DNA of 64,000 nt. Origin: Flavobacterium davisii. GTDB taxonomy: Bacteria; Bacteroidota; Bacteroidia; Flavobacteriales; Flavobacteriaceae. The DNA lies in assembly GCF_019565505.1 (NCBI RefSeq), contig NZ_CP067378.1:806001-870000 (forward strand), read 5' to 3'. The translations under genes and the position numbers were made by a program. The first letter of the stretch is position 1, and each line of letters opens with the position of its first letter. Under the pieces are notes generated by a model, which was not told the DNA's origin, did no database searches, and saw only the letters and a program-made list of their open reading frames with translations. Positions 17,305-25,852 of this stretch are shown here, piece by piece.

Positions 17305-17495
17305 TTTTTGAACTTTCTTCAGAAGTTTTATCTAAATTAAAGACAAAAGGGATTTCTGAGGATGAAATCAAATTGTTTGTGAAAGATGTAGCAGGGAATA
17401 CCGAAATGCTTAAATTAATTAAAACAGATGCAGATGATGTTATAGACTCTTGGTTGTTATTAACTGAAAGAAAATTACCAATTTGTACAAAATAG
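17305..17495 (+). pseudogene. Carrier C-terminal tail ending in ICTK
   Basis: Open from the REP tip to the stop: about 62 residues, with FVKDVAGNTEMLKLIKTD and DDVIDSWLLLTERKLPICTK-stop. This is the same short module that ends the carrier at 30247 (DFANASEEI...INGWKKYR...ILCN) and that opens the secreted toxins (LAKDFSRNTALKDF...FDAWYLLNKEK). It therefore appears to be the natural end of a second carrier whose body was lost at the REP. Confidence 0.6.
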
Positions 17496-17503
17496 ATTTT
17501 TAG

Positions 17504-17896
17504 ATGAAAATGAAAATAAGAATCCTAAAAAAACTTGAAACAAATATCAAATTGTTTGAAAATCACGATCAAAAACCTGCCGTTTTTAATTATTATTGTT
17601 CCAATTGTAATTCATCAAACAAAGTAAGTATTGATTTTTTTCAAATCTCAAGCGATGTTAATGAACTTGTAAAAAAGCAGATACTAACAGAAGAGGATAT
17701 TTTGAATCATAAAATGTTAATTAAGAATGCTACAGGTGAATTAGTTGTGGATATAACGTTGTATTCCTCTCGTTATATCACTAAAGAATGTGAATTTTGT
17801 TCACAAAAAAATCTAATTATTTTTGGTTTGGGTGAACCTAATCCGAATCGTTTTGTATGCAAAATAGCTGGAGTTTGGAGTTATGAAGAAAAATAA
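17504..17896 (+). CDS. Zinc-ribbon-like small protein (130 aa)
   Basis: Starts 8 bp after the carrier tail and ends 7 bp before the secreted toxin. Contains YYCSNCNSSNK and ECEFCSQKNLIIFG, two CxxC pairs likely to hold one zinc ion, and a helical middle. No signal peptide. Its place between the carrier tail and the toxin leader is where an immunity protein or an export adaptor could sit; the sequence does not decide. Alternative start two codons downstream. Confidence 0.6.
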   Translation: MKMKIRILKKLETNIKLFENHDQKPAVFNYYCSNCNSSNKVSIDFFQISSDVNELVKKQILTEEDILNHKMLIKNATGELVVDITLYSSRYITKECEFCSQKNLIIFGLGEPNPNRFVCKIAGVWSYEEK

Positions 17897-17903
17897 AATA
17901 AAT

Positions 17904-19403
17904 ATGAAAAAAATATATTTTTATGTTATAGCCTTTTGGAGTTTGTTTTTTGTAACATCAGGATTTGCACAATGTACATTTTCTGAATTAGCAAAAGATT
18001 TTTCTCGTAATACCGCTTTAAAAGATTTTGTAAAAAGCGATTCTAAAGCATTTGACGCTTGGTATTTGTTGAATAAAGAAAAGCCTTCTTTAAGAAATAG
18101 TCTTCCTGAAGTTAAAATAGTAGCCGAAAATTTTCAAGAAGTAAAAAATGCTGGTGGGTATCAAAAATGGATTGACAAGCTTACAAGTGAAGAAAGAAAT
18201 GTTCCTATTCCGTTTTTAGATAGTCAGCAAAAATTTGAACAAACGGTTGATGTATCAAATCTTCCTAAACATTTAAGATCGTTAGCCTATCAATACTATA
18301 AAAAAGCTAATAATGAAAACAAATTGCATTTATGGCAACGGTTAGAAGAGATTTTTAAGGAATATAAAATCAATGGAAATTGGCCTCCATACAATGGCGG
18401 ATACAATATTGAAAGTGGAATATCACTTCAAAAGTTCAAAAAATATGACCGTTATGCGAATCCTATAGGGAGTTGGGATGGAATAAACGAACCCTTATTA
18501 GGAGGTAATTTTACCAGCCCTATTATTGACGATAAGCCTTTTGATTTTTCTTCAAGAGCACTAAATATTCCAGAATCAAATTATACTTTTTATTATGAAA
18601 TTGAAATACTTGAAGACTTAGGTTTTGATGGAGAACTAGCTGATGTAATCCCTTGGTTTAATCAAAAAGGGCAAGGCAAGCAAGTCAAATGGAATATTCC
18701 TAAAGACCCCGTGACAGGCCGACCTAAAACTTGGAATAAATTAGCCGAAGAAGGCAAAGTACGAATAACCATCAAAGATATTCCTAACGGTAATGCTGAA
18801 TTGATAAAAAAATGGAAGGGATATGTGATTGGGAAGAAGGTTAGTGGAGCGGAGAACACGGCTGAAGCTCTTAAAGCCAGAGAACTTTTATCGAAATTAA
18901 AACTAATTGAACATCAAGTTACTGATGATTTAGTAGGTTTAGCTAATAAAAATGGTGGTAAAATGGAAGGGCTTGATTTTCGTTTAAAATCAGAAGAATC
19001 TCTGATTCGAAAATTACAGTTGGATGGCATAAATACACCAATGAATGATGTTTTAAGATACACAACTACTTTTGATGATGCTACTTTTGTGAAAGGAATA
19101 GAAAACACTCTTAATGACTTAAAAGATAAAGGCTATGAAGTCGTTAAATTAAAAAATACATTTGTAGATGGTTCAATGTATAAGGGAATAAACATAAATA
19201 TGAAAAATCCAAATGGTCAGATTTTTGAATTACAGTTTCACACACCTAACAGTTTTAATATGAAGCAAAATATAAATCATACGCTTTATGAAGAGTATAG
19301 ATTACTAGATGAAAATTCTACAAGAGCAATAGAATTGAAAAATTTGATGATAAACAATTCTAATTCTGTAATTAATCCAATAAATGTACAAACGATTAAA
19401 TAA
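17904..19403 (+). CDS. Sec-exported toxin with TNT-like and RelA/SpoT synthetase-like domains (499 aa)
   Basis: Signal peptide MKKIYFYVIAFWSLFFVTSGFAQ then Cys; an alternative start lies 7 codons upstream. Residues 24-90 hold the leader module (LAKDFSRNTALKDF, FDAWYLLNKEKPSLR, NAGGYQKW). Residues about 150-265 are TNT-like: NGNWPPYNGGY, KYDRYANPIGSW, LGGNFTSPI, SRALNIP, VIPWFNQKGQGKQVKW, with the DR and the late Gln kept. Residues about 330-470 resemble RelA/SpoT synthetase-type toxins: LRYTTTF, GYEVVKLKNTF, YKGININMKNPNG and FELQFHTPNSF, then INHTLYEEYR. The next gene is a SpoT-like HD hydrolase, which supports an alarmone-type activity. Two enzymatic domains in one toxin are unusual. Confidence 0.7.
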   Translation: MKKIYFYVIAFWSLFFVTSGFAQCTFSELAKDFSRNTALKDFVKSDSKAFDAWYLLNKEKPSLRNSLPEVKIVAENFQEVKNAGGYQKWIDKLTSEERNVPIPFLDSQQKFEQTVDVSNLPKHLRSLAYQYYKKANNENKLHLWQRLEEIFKEYKINGNWPPYNGGYNIESGISLQKFKKYDRYANPIGSWDGINEPLLGGNFTSPIIDDKPFDFSSRALNIPESNYTFYYEIEILEDLGFDGELADVIPWFNQKGQGKQVKWNIPKDPVTGRPKTWNKLAEEGKVRITIKDIPNGNAELIKKWKGYVIGKKVSGAENTAEALKARELLSKLKLIEHQVTDDLVGLANKNGGKMEGLDFRLKSEESLIRKLQLDGINTPMNDVLRYTTTFDDATFVKGIENTLNDLKDKGYEVVKLKNTFVDGSMYKGININMKNPNGQIFELQFHTPNSFNMKQNINHTLYEEYRLLDENSTRAIELKNLMINNSNSVINPINVQTIK

Positions 19404-19404
19404 A

Positions 19405-20154
19405 ATGGAATTTGACTATTACATACTAAACAATCGTCTTTATAGATATGAAAAAGGTAGAAATTTCAAAGGCGAAATTAAAAATTTTGAAGTTTTTGAA
19501 AATAATGCTTGGGTTGCAAATTCAAAATACATAAAGTCGTTTATGAATCATTATGCTACTGGTTGGATTGACGAAAGAGATGCCATATCTGACTTAGAAT
19601 TTGCGTTAGATAAACTTAGCATAAGTCTTTATAATTATGTTAAAGACTTTGCGATAGAATCTCATAAATTTCAAAAATATGGTATTTACAATTATGATGT
19701 CCATCTTATCAATGTAGTTAGTGTTCTATTTAGGAATGATATTTTGTTGTCTTACAAAAATTATAATTTATTAGCATCTGCATGGTTACATGATATTTTA
19801 GAAGATACCACAATATCAAAAGAAGAATTTATAGATAGATTTGGTGAATCAATATATGAAACTGTTTGGTCACTAACAGATGGAGATGGAAATACTCGTG
19901 AAGAGAAAAAGTCCAAAATGTACTCAAAATTAATACATAATCAAGATGGAATAATTGTAAAATTGGCTGATAGGATTGCAAATTTAGAATTCAGCATTAT
20001 TAATCAGAATATGAATCATGTTGTTAAATATTTAAATGAAAATGATGCATTAAATATTAGTCTTAAAAATCATATTAAAACTGAATTAGGGAATAAATTA
20101 CTCAATCAATTAAGTAAACTTGTGGAGTATGCTAATAATTGTGTCTCGTCCTAA
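19405..20154 (+). CDS. HD-domain alarmone-hydrolase-like immunity protein (about 249 aa)
   Basis: Starts 1 bp after the toxin stop (MEFDYYILNNRLYRYEKG). After an 80-residue N-terminal domain comes an HD fold: WLHDILEDTTISKEEF (HD and ED, about residues 127-140), FGESIYETVWSLTDGDG and IIVKLADRIANLE (about 182-194). These are the signature strings of SpoT/MESH1-type (p)ppGpp hydrolases. The likely role is to degrade the nucleotide made by the RelA-like toxin, or to reverse its effect. The last residues (VSS) come from the IS3 end at 20142, so the natural C-terminus has been replaced. Confidence 0.8.
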   Translation: MEFDYYILNNRLYRYEKGRNFKGEIKNFEVFENNAWVANSKYIKSFMNHYATGWIDERDAISDLEFALDKLSISLYNYVKDFAIESHKFQKYGIYNYDVHLINVVSVLFRNDILLSYKNYNLLASAWLHDILEDTTISKEEFIDRFGESIYETVWSLTDGDGNTREEKKSKMYSKLIHNQDGIIVKLADRIANLEFSIINQNMNHVVKYLNENDALNISLKNHIKTELGNKLLNQLSKLVEYANNCVSS

Positions 20155-20567
20155 AATAAGTTTACATGTTTATACTTAATCCTAAAATATATTTACAACT
20201 CATTTTTAGTCCTACTATTGGTTTACAATAATAGGACTTTTTATATAATAATTCTTCCATAATTTTTCTGTTTTTTATATTGTTATGGTGTACTTGATTT
20301 GGAGTTAGATTTCCTATACTCATATGAGGTCTTTCATTATTATATAAATCAACAACAGCTTCCAATAAATCGCTAGCTTCTTCTATGCTATCAACTTGAT
20401 AATCATTTAGATATTTTTCTTTTATAATTCCGTTAATTCTTTCTGCAATGGCATTTTCTAATGGATCTCCATTTTCTGTCATACTTATTGCTATATTATT
20501 ATTTTCTAAAAGTTTTACATATTCACTGCTACAATACTGAGTTCCTCTATCAGAGTGATGTATTAAT
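20142..20567 (-). mobile_element. IS3 fragment, right half
   Basis: Right end of the IS3 type (terminal repeat at 20142) with the C-terminal part of orfB on the minus strand (MTENGDPLENAIAERIN... from 20482). It is cut at 20567 by insertion of the ISAon1-type element, whose end GGCTCACAT starts at 20568. Opposite in orientation to the full copy at 10537-11946. Confidence 0.8.
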
Positions 20568-20600
20568 GGCTCACATATTTTTTTTGGGGATTAGTTTGAT

Positions 20601-21491
20601 TTAAGCAAATAATTTTTCCAGTCTAAACAAGAAAAATTTAATATCTGTAACACCTCTAAGATTCGCTCTAAAGAGTTTTATTTTAGAATTAAAAGATTCT
20701 GCATTTGCATTAGTGCTTCTATTGTTAAAGAAGTTTATAATTGTTTCTAGATGGTTTTTAATACTATTTGAAGCAATATTAAAATGAGTAAAATTCAGTG
20801 ATTTAGTTTTTCCAATCCATTGTTCAATTTTTTCCTTTGCTATGATTTTTGAAGTTGTTTCATATATCGCTCTAAACTCCATACAATGCTTGTAAGCCTC
20901 TTCTAATTTTGGATAAGATTCAAATAACAACTTAGCTCTCGCTCTTTGATTTTTTGTCCAGTCTGTTGGCAATTTGGTTATTATATACCTACTTCTTGCC
21001 AAAAGTTGTTTTGGGCTATCTCCATTTTCAAAGGTAAATGGCTTGTATTTTTCACCTTTATCTTTCGCCTCTTTTATAGCTTGATTTTCTTTCTTTATTT
21101 CTTCCCAACGATACTCTATTCTAATGTGTTGTAATGCTTGGGTTACTAATTTTACCACATGAAAACGATCTGTAACGATATTGGCATTAGGAAAACAGAT
21201 TTTTGCAACTAGATTCATATTACTAGCCATATCCAAAGTTATTTCCTTAACTAACTGTCTTTTTTCTAATGGGATTTTAAGAATGACATCTATAATATCC
21301 TGACTTTTGTGCCTGATATCGAAGCAATAAGAGTTCCTTTTTACCTCTTCCTTTTTATTGGTTAAGTAAGTATAGAGTTCTCCTTTTGACAAACTAACTT
21401 CATCTATACTGATATATTGACCAATATTTTGAGGATAAATCAAATAATCCTCAGCATGATTTTTTTGCTCCCATTCATTAAATCCGCTCAC
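20601..21491 (-). CDS. ISAon1-family DDE transposase (296 aa as started here)
   Basis: Contains QYISIDEVSLSKGELYTYL (first Asp region), EITLDMASNMN (second Asp), RFHVVKLVTQAL and a C-terminal NRSTNANAESFNSKIK (Glu). These fit the ISL3-type DDE layout. The frame remains open upstream of the first ATG as far as the end of the N-terminal ORF (...NIASYYGVKSYILQRHY), so the working enzyme is probably a frameshift fusion of the two ORFs. Confidence 0.85.
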   Translation of the reverse strand: MSGFNEWEQKNHAEDYLIYPQNIGQYISIDEVSLSKGELYTYLTNKKEEVKRNSYCFDIRHKSQDIIDVILKIPLEKRQLVKEITLDMASNMNLVAKICFPNANIVTDRFHVVKLVTQALQHIRIEYRWEEIKKENQAIKEAKDKGEKYKPFTFENGDSPKQLLARSRYIITKLPTDWTKNQRARAKLLFESYPKLEEAYKHCMEFRAIYETTSKIIAKEKIEQWIGKTKSLNFTHFNIASNSIKNHLETIINFFNNRSTNANAESFNSKIKLFRANLRGVTDIKFFLFRLEKLFA

Positions 21492-21549
21492 TTTTTTCTT
21501 ATAGTGTCGTTGAAGAATGTAGCTCTTTACACCATAGTAGCTAGCTATA

Positions 21550-21936
21550 TTACTTATCGTATCTTCTCGGGTCTCGACCTGTACCTTTTAAAAAACCGGA
21601 GAGTTCAGTAGTTAATTTTGAACCCTCAGCTACAAAAGAATAATCGTTTTTCACCTCTTTAGATTTATTCACTTTTTCTCGCCAACGTCTGGTTCGAATT
21701 CCTAAATACACTGCCTTTCCACGAATAGGGAAATCTTGAACTAGCGTTCTCTCATTAAAACCTTTTGATTCATATTGAACAGGATTATCAACTGAATGTA
21801 GAACATTCTTTTCGTCTAAATAAATGAAGAAACAGTCTTTTTGAGTTGACAAATCGCCTAACTCTTTAAAATCTACAATATCAAAATAATCAAGTAAACC
21901 CTCAGGTGAAAAATGCTTTATAAATTCCAAATCCAT
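21550..21936 (-). CDS. ISAon1-family N-terminal-region protein (128 aa)
   Basis: Begins MDLEFIKHFSPEGLLDYFDIV, with a central beta region, and ends in a basic segment (RTRRWREKVNK) and FLKGTGRDPRRYDK-stop. This is the standard short first ORF of ISAon1 elements. The downstream frame (REDTISNIASYYG) overlaps its end, consistent with a ribosomal frameshift linking both. Confidence 0.8.
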   Translation of the reverse strand: MDLEFIKHFSPEGLLDYFDIVDFKELGDLSTQKDCFFIYLDEKNVLHSVDNPVQYESKGFNERTLVQDFPIRGKAVYLGIRTRRWREKVNKSKEVKNDYSFVAEGSKLTTELSGFLKGTGRDPRRYDK

Positions 21937-22240
21937 CGATTAGATTGCTATTAATTAAAAAACAAATTTAGTCAAATCCCCTGAAAATGTCTCTGACCCT
22001 TTTTAACCCAGATTTCAAGAAAGTATTGTTCTTTGACAAATGAGAGCTAACTTGTACTTGCGAGCGAAGCCTATGTATAAAATGGTGAATTTATCCCCTC
22101 CCAGATTTTGGCTGAAATGTAAAAAGGCTTCCATTTGGAAGCCCTTTGAGACAATCAATGATGAAACACCATGTTATCTCGTATAGAATAATTTAAGCAA
22201 AGATATTACATTTCCTCGCATTTTAATAAAAAAATATTTT

Positions 22241-23565
22241 ATGAAAAGTTTCGAAAAAATGCAAATTGTAAATCCCAATGCTGCAGGAATTGATGTTGGG
22301 TCACGTTCTCATTTTGTAGCCATAGGACAGGATGAAAATCAAATCAGAGAATTTAATGTTTATCAATCAGGATTATGCGCTTTGGTAGCTTATCTTCAAG
22401 AGAACAAGATTCGTAGTGTTGCTTTGGAGTCCACAGGGAGTTATTGGCAATCTTTGTTTATGATCTTGCAGGGAAATGGTTTTGAAGTTCTTTTGGTTCA
22501 AGGGACTCAAACAAAAAACCTCAAAGCAAAGACAGATGTGAAAGATGCACAATGGATACAGAAACTTCATTCTTTAGGGCTATTACGAGGTTCTTTTTGC
22601 CCTCTGAAACCACTTTGCAGATAAGAACACTTCATAGACATCGTTCTAGTTTGATTGAACAAAGTTCAGGCTTTGTAAACAAAATGCAAAAAGCATTACG
22701 TTTAATGAACTTCAGACTCGACGTTGTGATAAGTGACATCACAGGAGTTTCTGGAATAAGAGTAATTGAGATGATACTATCAGGTGAAACTTCAGGTGAA
22801 AAATTAGCTGAATATTGCGACAAACGAGTTAAAAAAAGCAAAGAAGAAATAGCCGACGCTTTACAAGGTAAAATAAACAATGAATACCTACATGAGCTTT
22901 CCGATTGTTATGATATTTACAGACTTATTCAAGATAAAATAAAAAACACCGATACTCGTATTGATCAAGTGCTGAAAAATCAAACCAGAGAAATTGTTTT
23001 ATCAGAAGATATCGAATTGGTAAAGAAACAGAATAAAGGGAAAAACCAACCCAAATTTGATGTACAGAAATATAGTTTAAAACTTTTTGGAGTAGATCTC
23101 TTTGCTATAGAATCAGTTTGCTCAGGAACCGTTACTAGTTTTTTAGCCGAAATAGGCACCGATATATATAAATTCAAGACCTCCAAGCAATTTGTGAATT
23201 GGCTCAGGTTAGCTCCAAATAATAAAATTAGTGGAGGTAAGGTTTTGAGTAGCAGAACTCCAAAAGGGAAAAATAAATTTGCATTGACATTAAGAAATGC
23301 GGCAAATACAATTGAAAGAAAAAAAGAAGGTTACCTCGTTATGTTCTTTAAAAGGATTTCTTTTAAAAAAGGAAGAGGTGCTGCAATTACAGCAACAGCA
23401 AGAAAAATAGCAGTTATAATTTGGAATATGATAGTCAAAAAACAACATTATATACCAATAAATACAGACCAATATATTCAAGAAATGAAGAATAAAAAAA
23501 CGATACAAATTAAAAAAATGATTAAAAAATACGGAATCGAAACTACTTCTTTATCAATTCCTTAA
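22241..23565 (+). pseudogene. IS110-family transposase (DEDD), single frameshift
   Basis: The first frame reads GIDVGSRSHFVAIGQD (Asp), VALESTGSYWQSLF (Glu) and KTDVKDAQWIQKL (Asp pair), then breaks near 22595-22605 in a T5 run. The other frame continues LPSETTLQIRTLHRHRS and the Transposase_20 part FGVDLFAIESVCSGTVTSFL...FVNWLRLAPNNKISGGK, ending SLSIP. One extra T restores a normal 430-residue enzyme. About 240 bp of noncoding DNA precede it, holding a hairpin AAGGCTTCC-ATTT-GGAAGCC (22122-22143), probably IS-end structure. Confidence 0.8.
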
Positions 23566-23580
23566 ATTAAGTTAGATAGA

Positions 23581-23773
23581 ATTACGCATTAGACCCGAGC
23601 GTAGCGAATAGACGAAGTAAATCTATTCCACTTTATTTTTCTTCAAATTCAAGCACGTACTCAAATTTTAATCATCAAAATAGTTCACCATTTCTTCTTA
23701 TAAAATTTTCCGTGAGCACTTGAATTTATTGAAAAATTTTGTTTCACAACGAAGTCTAATGCGGAATCTGGGT
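23581..23773. repeat. Small TIR element (MITE-like), copy 1, left end eroded
   Basis: About 90% or more identical to 24707-24907. The right terminus (GTCTAATGCGGAATCTGGGTT) is kept, but the left terminus lacks its outer AACCCAG. It lies between the IS110 copy and a transposase fragment. Confidence 0.75.
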
Positions 23774-23882
23774 TTAATGCAAAAATAAAAGCCTTTAAAA
23801 ATCAGTTTAGAGAGGTAAGAAATATAGATTTCTTATTATTCAGATTATCCAATCTTTCCTTAATCCTCAACTTTTGTTCTTG
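23774..23882 (+). pseudogene. ISL3/ISAon1-type transposase C-terminal scrap
   Basis: Reads FNAKIKAFKNQFREVRNIDFLLFRLSNL, matching the end of the transposase at 20601 (FNSKIKLFRANLRGVTDIKFFLFRLEKL), but from a different, diverged IS. It is cut on the left at the MITE end. Confidence 0.65.
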
Positions 23883-23962
23883 ATCCTTTCTAATGTAGAA
23901 TTTGGATTAAATACTGAATATACCATTTAATCTCTATATAAATTTTTAAAAATACTTTTATA

Positions 23963-24325
23963 TTATCTTTTATTATGACATGCCACATATACCCAAGCCT
24001 TTTTACCCGATTCAAAAGTTTCTAATATCCTATGATACTCAGCTACTTCATATTTATCTGTTTCCTCTAATTCAATATTCGATATTTCATAAATTATCCC
24101 TTTAATACAATCGGTTTCAACGCCTGTCTTTAGAGCTATAGGATGATATTCTAAATCACTTTTTACTAAAACATCTGTATCTGTTATTTGTAAATTTTCA
24201 ATTTTATAACCTTTTAATACATCTTGTGTTCCAACTAAAAGTCTTCCATAATTTTCAAGTTGAACTTTTTCTAATTGTAAAGTACCATAAGAAAAAAGTA
24301 AATGCGTAGTATTTTTCATTAACAA
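23963..24325 (-). CDS. Gamma-glutamylcyclotransferase-like protein (AIG2/GGCT fold, 120 aa)
   Basis: LLFSYGTLQLEKVQ near the N-terminus is the substrate-binding YGTL loop. GRLLVGTQDVLKGYKI, then DCIKGIIYEIS, ELEETDKYEVAEYHRI (acidic catalytic region) and SGKKAWVYVA complete the fold. It overlaps the upstream DUF2024 gene by 7 bp and is thus cotranscribed. The in-frame second Met (MKNTTH) is an alternative start. Members act on gamma-glutamyl amines or peptides; the substrate is not deducible. Confidence 0.8.
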   Translation of the reverse strand: MLMKNTTHLLFSYGTLQLEKVQLENYGRLLVGTQDVLKGYKIENLQITDTDVLVKSDLEYHPIALKTGVETDCIKGIIYEISNIELEETDKYEVAEYHRILETFESGKKAWVYVACHNKR

Positions 24326-24582
24326 TTTTCTATTTCTATTATAAAATATCCTTTTTTATTTATTTCTTCTTCCCATATAGGTTGAAGATATTCTACATGA
24401 CAAAATTTACATTCTTTTGAAGTTAAACTTTGTCCTTCTTGACCTTTACTCTTTAAATATTCTTTACCATAATTATAAATGGTCGTTGTATCTGTTATCA
24501 TCTCTTGCGGCACGATTATATCAAAGTGCATAATACTTCCTTCTTTTTTTGTTACATAGGTATCCCAAACTGCTACTTTCAT
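24319..24582 (-). CDS. DUF2024 family protein (87 aa)
   Basis: MKVAVWDTYVTKKEGSIMHF, DIIVPQEM, a YGKEYLKSKGQEGQSLTSKE stretch, CKFCHVEYL and a final GYFIIEIENC match the small conserved DUF2024 family. Function unknown. Cotranscribed with the cyclotransferase-like gene. Confidence 0.85.
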   Translation of the reverse strand: MKVAVWDTYVTKKEGSIMHFDIIVPQEMITDTTTIYNYGKEYLKSKGQEGQSLTSKECKFCHVEYLQPIWEEEINKKGYFIIEIENC

Positions 24583-24706
24583 TTACATTCTTTTTATGTT
24601 AGTTAATTTCATCAAATGATAAAAAATAAATGAGTTATTACTTATCATTTAAAATTTTACAAGAACAAGATTACTTTTTTACAAAGTAAGTAACTACTTT
24701 ACTTTA

Positions 24707-24907
24707 AACCCAGATTACGCATTAGACCCGAGCGTAGCAAATAGACGAAGTAAATCTATTCCACTTTATTTTTCTTCAAATTCAAGCACCTACTCAAATT
24801 TTAATCATCAAAATAGTTCATTATTTCTTCTTCTAAAATTTTCCGTGAGCACTTGAATTTATTGAAAATTTTTGTTTCACAACGAAGTCTAATGCGTAAT
24901 CTGGGTT
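24707..24907. repeat. Small TIR element (MITE-like), copy 2, intact
   Basis: 201 bp bounded by a perfect 21-bp inverted repeat, AACCCAGATTACGCATTAGAC and its complement. TTTAA and TTAAA lie just outside or at its edge and could be a target duplication. No coding capacity. The second copy is at 23581-23773. Confidence 0.85.
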
Positions 24908-24910
24908 AAA

Positions 24911-24947
24911 AAAGCCTTAATAATTAGGAATCCTAAATTATTAAGGC
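24911..24947 (-). terminator. Terminator of the thioredoxin-like gene
   Basis: On the minus strand a stem GCCTTAATAATT...AATTATTAAGGC is followed by TTTTTT, directly after the stop at 24955. The centre of the hairpin is TTAGGATTCCTAA, the same palindrome that lies in the promoter of this gene. Confidence 0.8.
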
Positions 24948-24954
24948 GAAAGAA

Positions 24955-25197
24955 TTAGCCTTTTACATCAGCTAAAGTAGCCCCAAAGTTTATATGAAGC
25001 ACATTTCCATTTACTGTAAGTAAAGCAGGTACTGACTTTACGCCTGCTTTTTCTGCTTCTTCAATACGATTACGATCTTCTCCTAGATGTACAATTTCGA
25101 CATTATTTTCTCCTATAAGATTTACAATATCGTGCTCTACACTAACACAAACAGGACAACCTGCATGATAAAAAATTGATTTTTCCATTTTATTCAT
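24955..25197 (-). CDS. Thioredoxin/glutaredoxin-like protein with CPVC motif (80 aa)
   Basis: MNKMEKSIFYHAGCPVCVSV carries a CxxC redox site at the expected place after the first strand. Then come a helix, VEIVHLGED, a cis-Pro region GVKSVPALLTVNG and a last strand-helix. Short for thioredoxin and closer to glutaredoxin in size. The fourth codon is a second possible start. It has its own promoter with an operator-like palindrome and its own terminator. Reductant and target unknown. Confidence 0.75.
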   Translation of the reverse strand: MNKMEKSIFYHAGCPVCVSVEHDIVNLIGENNVEIVHLGEDRNRIEEAEKAGVKSVPALLTVNGNVLHINFGATLADVKG

Positions 25198-25223
25198 TTT
25201 TATTTTTTTGCATTATTGCTGTA

Positions 25224-25253
25224 CAAATATAGTTAGGAATCCTAATTATACAA
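25224..25253 (-). promoter_or_regulatory. Bacteroidota-type promoter with palindromic operator
   Basis: On the minus strand TTG (25251-25253) is followed after about 19 bp by TATATTTG (25224-25231), matching the TTTG / TAnnTTTG promoter of Bacteroidota, 27 bp before the start codon of the thioredoxin-like gene. The spacer contains a perfect palindrome TTAGGATTCCTAA (25233-25245), placed where a repressor would block RNA polymerase. Confidence 0.65.
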
Positions 25254-25852
25254 TATTTTTTTTCATTTTTTAACTTTACAATTGATTTTAGAGTTAAAAA
25301 AACAGAATTTACTTACAAACATCTAAAATATAGATTTCGATTTCGTAATTTATTCGAAAGAAAGAATACTATTGGAATCTAAAAAGTATTCTTTTTCTGT
25401 ATTCAATTCAGTTATTATAAAAAGTCGCAATCTTATTATCGACCAAAGAATAGACACTTAAGGAAAGTGAATTCGAGAACCATATAGTACTAATAATGTG
25501 CTTTTACCTCTAATCGCACAAGTATTACTTTCATTCACTCATAAACCGACCAAAGCTTATGGAAAATCATCACTCCATCGAACACGCTCTAAATAAATTT
25601 TTCTATTTTTGATAGGAACAATACAGAAATGTTTTTTAGCAAATAAATAAACTTATGATTGGACTTGACTATTTGTGAGTTGCACAACAGCTTGTCCAAA
25701 CTGAGACACTAAAAAGGATTAAAACAATTTAACTCATTTTTTAGATAAAATTGTTTATTTTTGAAACGTAATTAGTTGTATAAATTGTAATTATGTATTT
25801 GACAATTAACATAGAAAACATGGCATAGACTGTCGTTAACGAAGCGAACAGG
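25254..25852. other. About 600 bp without recognisable genes
   Basis: AT-rich DNA with no frame of convincing start or composition on either strand, no repeat shared with the rest of the window, and no RNA gene that I can recognise. Confidence 0.5.

Larger units (their letters stand above)
20568..21999 (-). mobile_element. ISAon1-type (ISL3-like) insertion sequence, complete
   Basis: About 1.43 kb with imperfect terminal repeats (GGGTCAGAGACATTTTC at 21999 and GGCTCACATATTTTTTTTG at 20568, as read inward). It carries an N-terminal-region ORF and the main transposase. Inserted in an IS3 copy. Fragments of the same element lie at 5863-6171 and 27693-27961. Confidence 0.85.

Noticed and set aside
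20142..20154. Natural C-terminus of the HD immunity protein
   Set aside because: The final residues are encoded by the IS3 terminal repeat, so the original end is lost.
25254..25852. Small ORFs such as one near 25561 starting ATGGAAAATCATCAC
   Set aside because: Short, no conserved features and stops soon; not supportable as genes.
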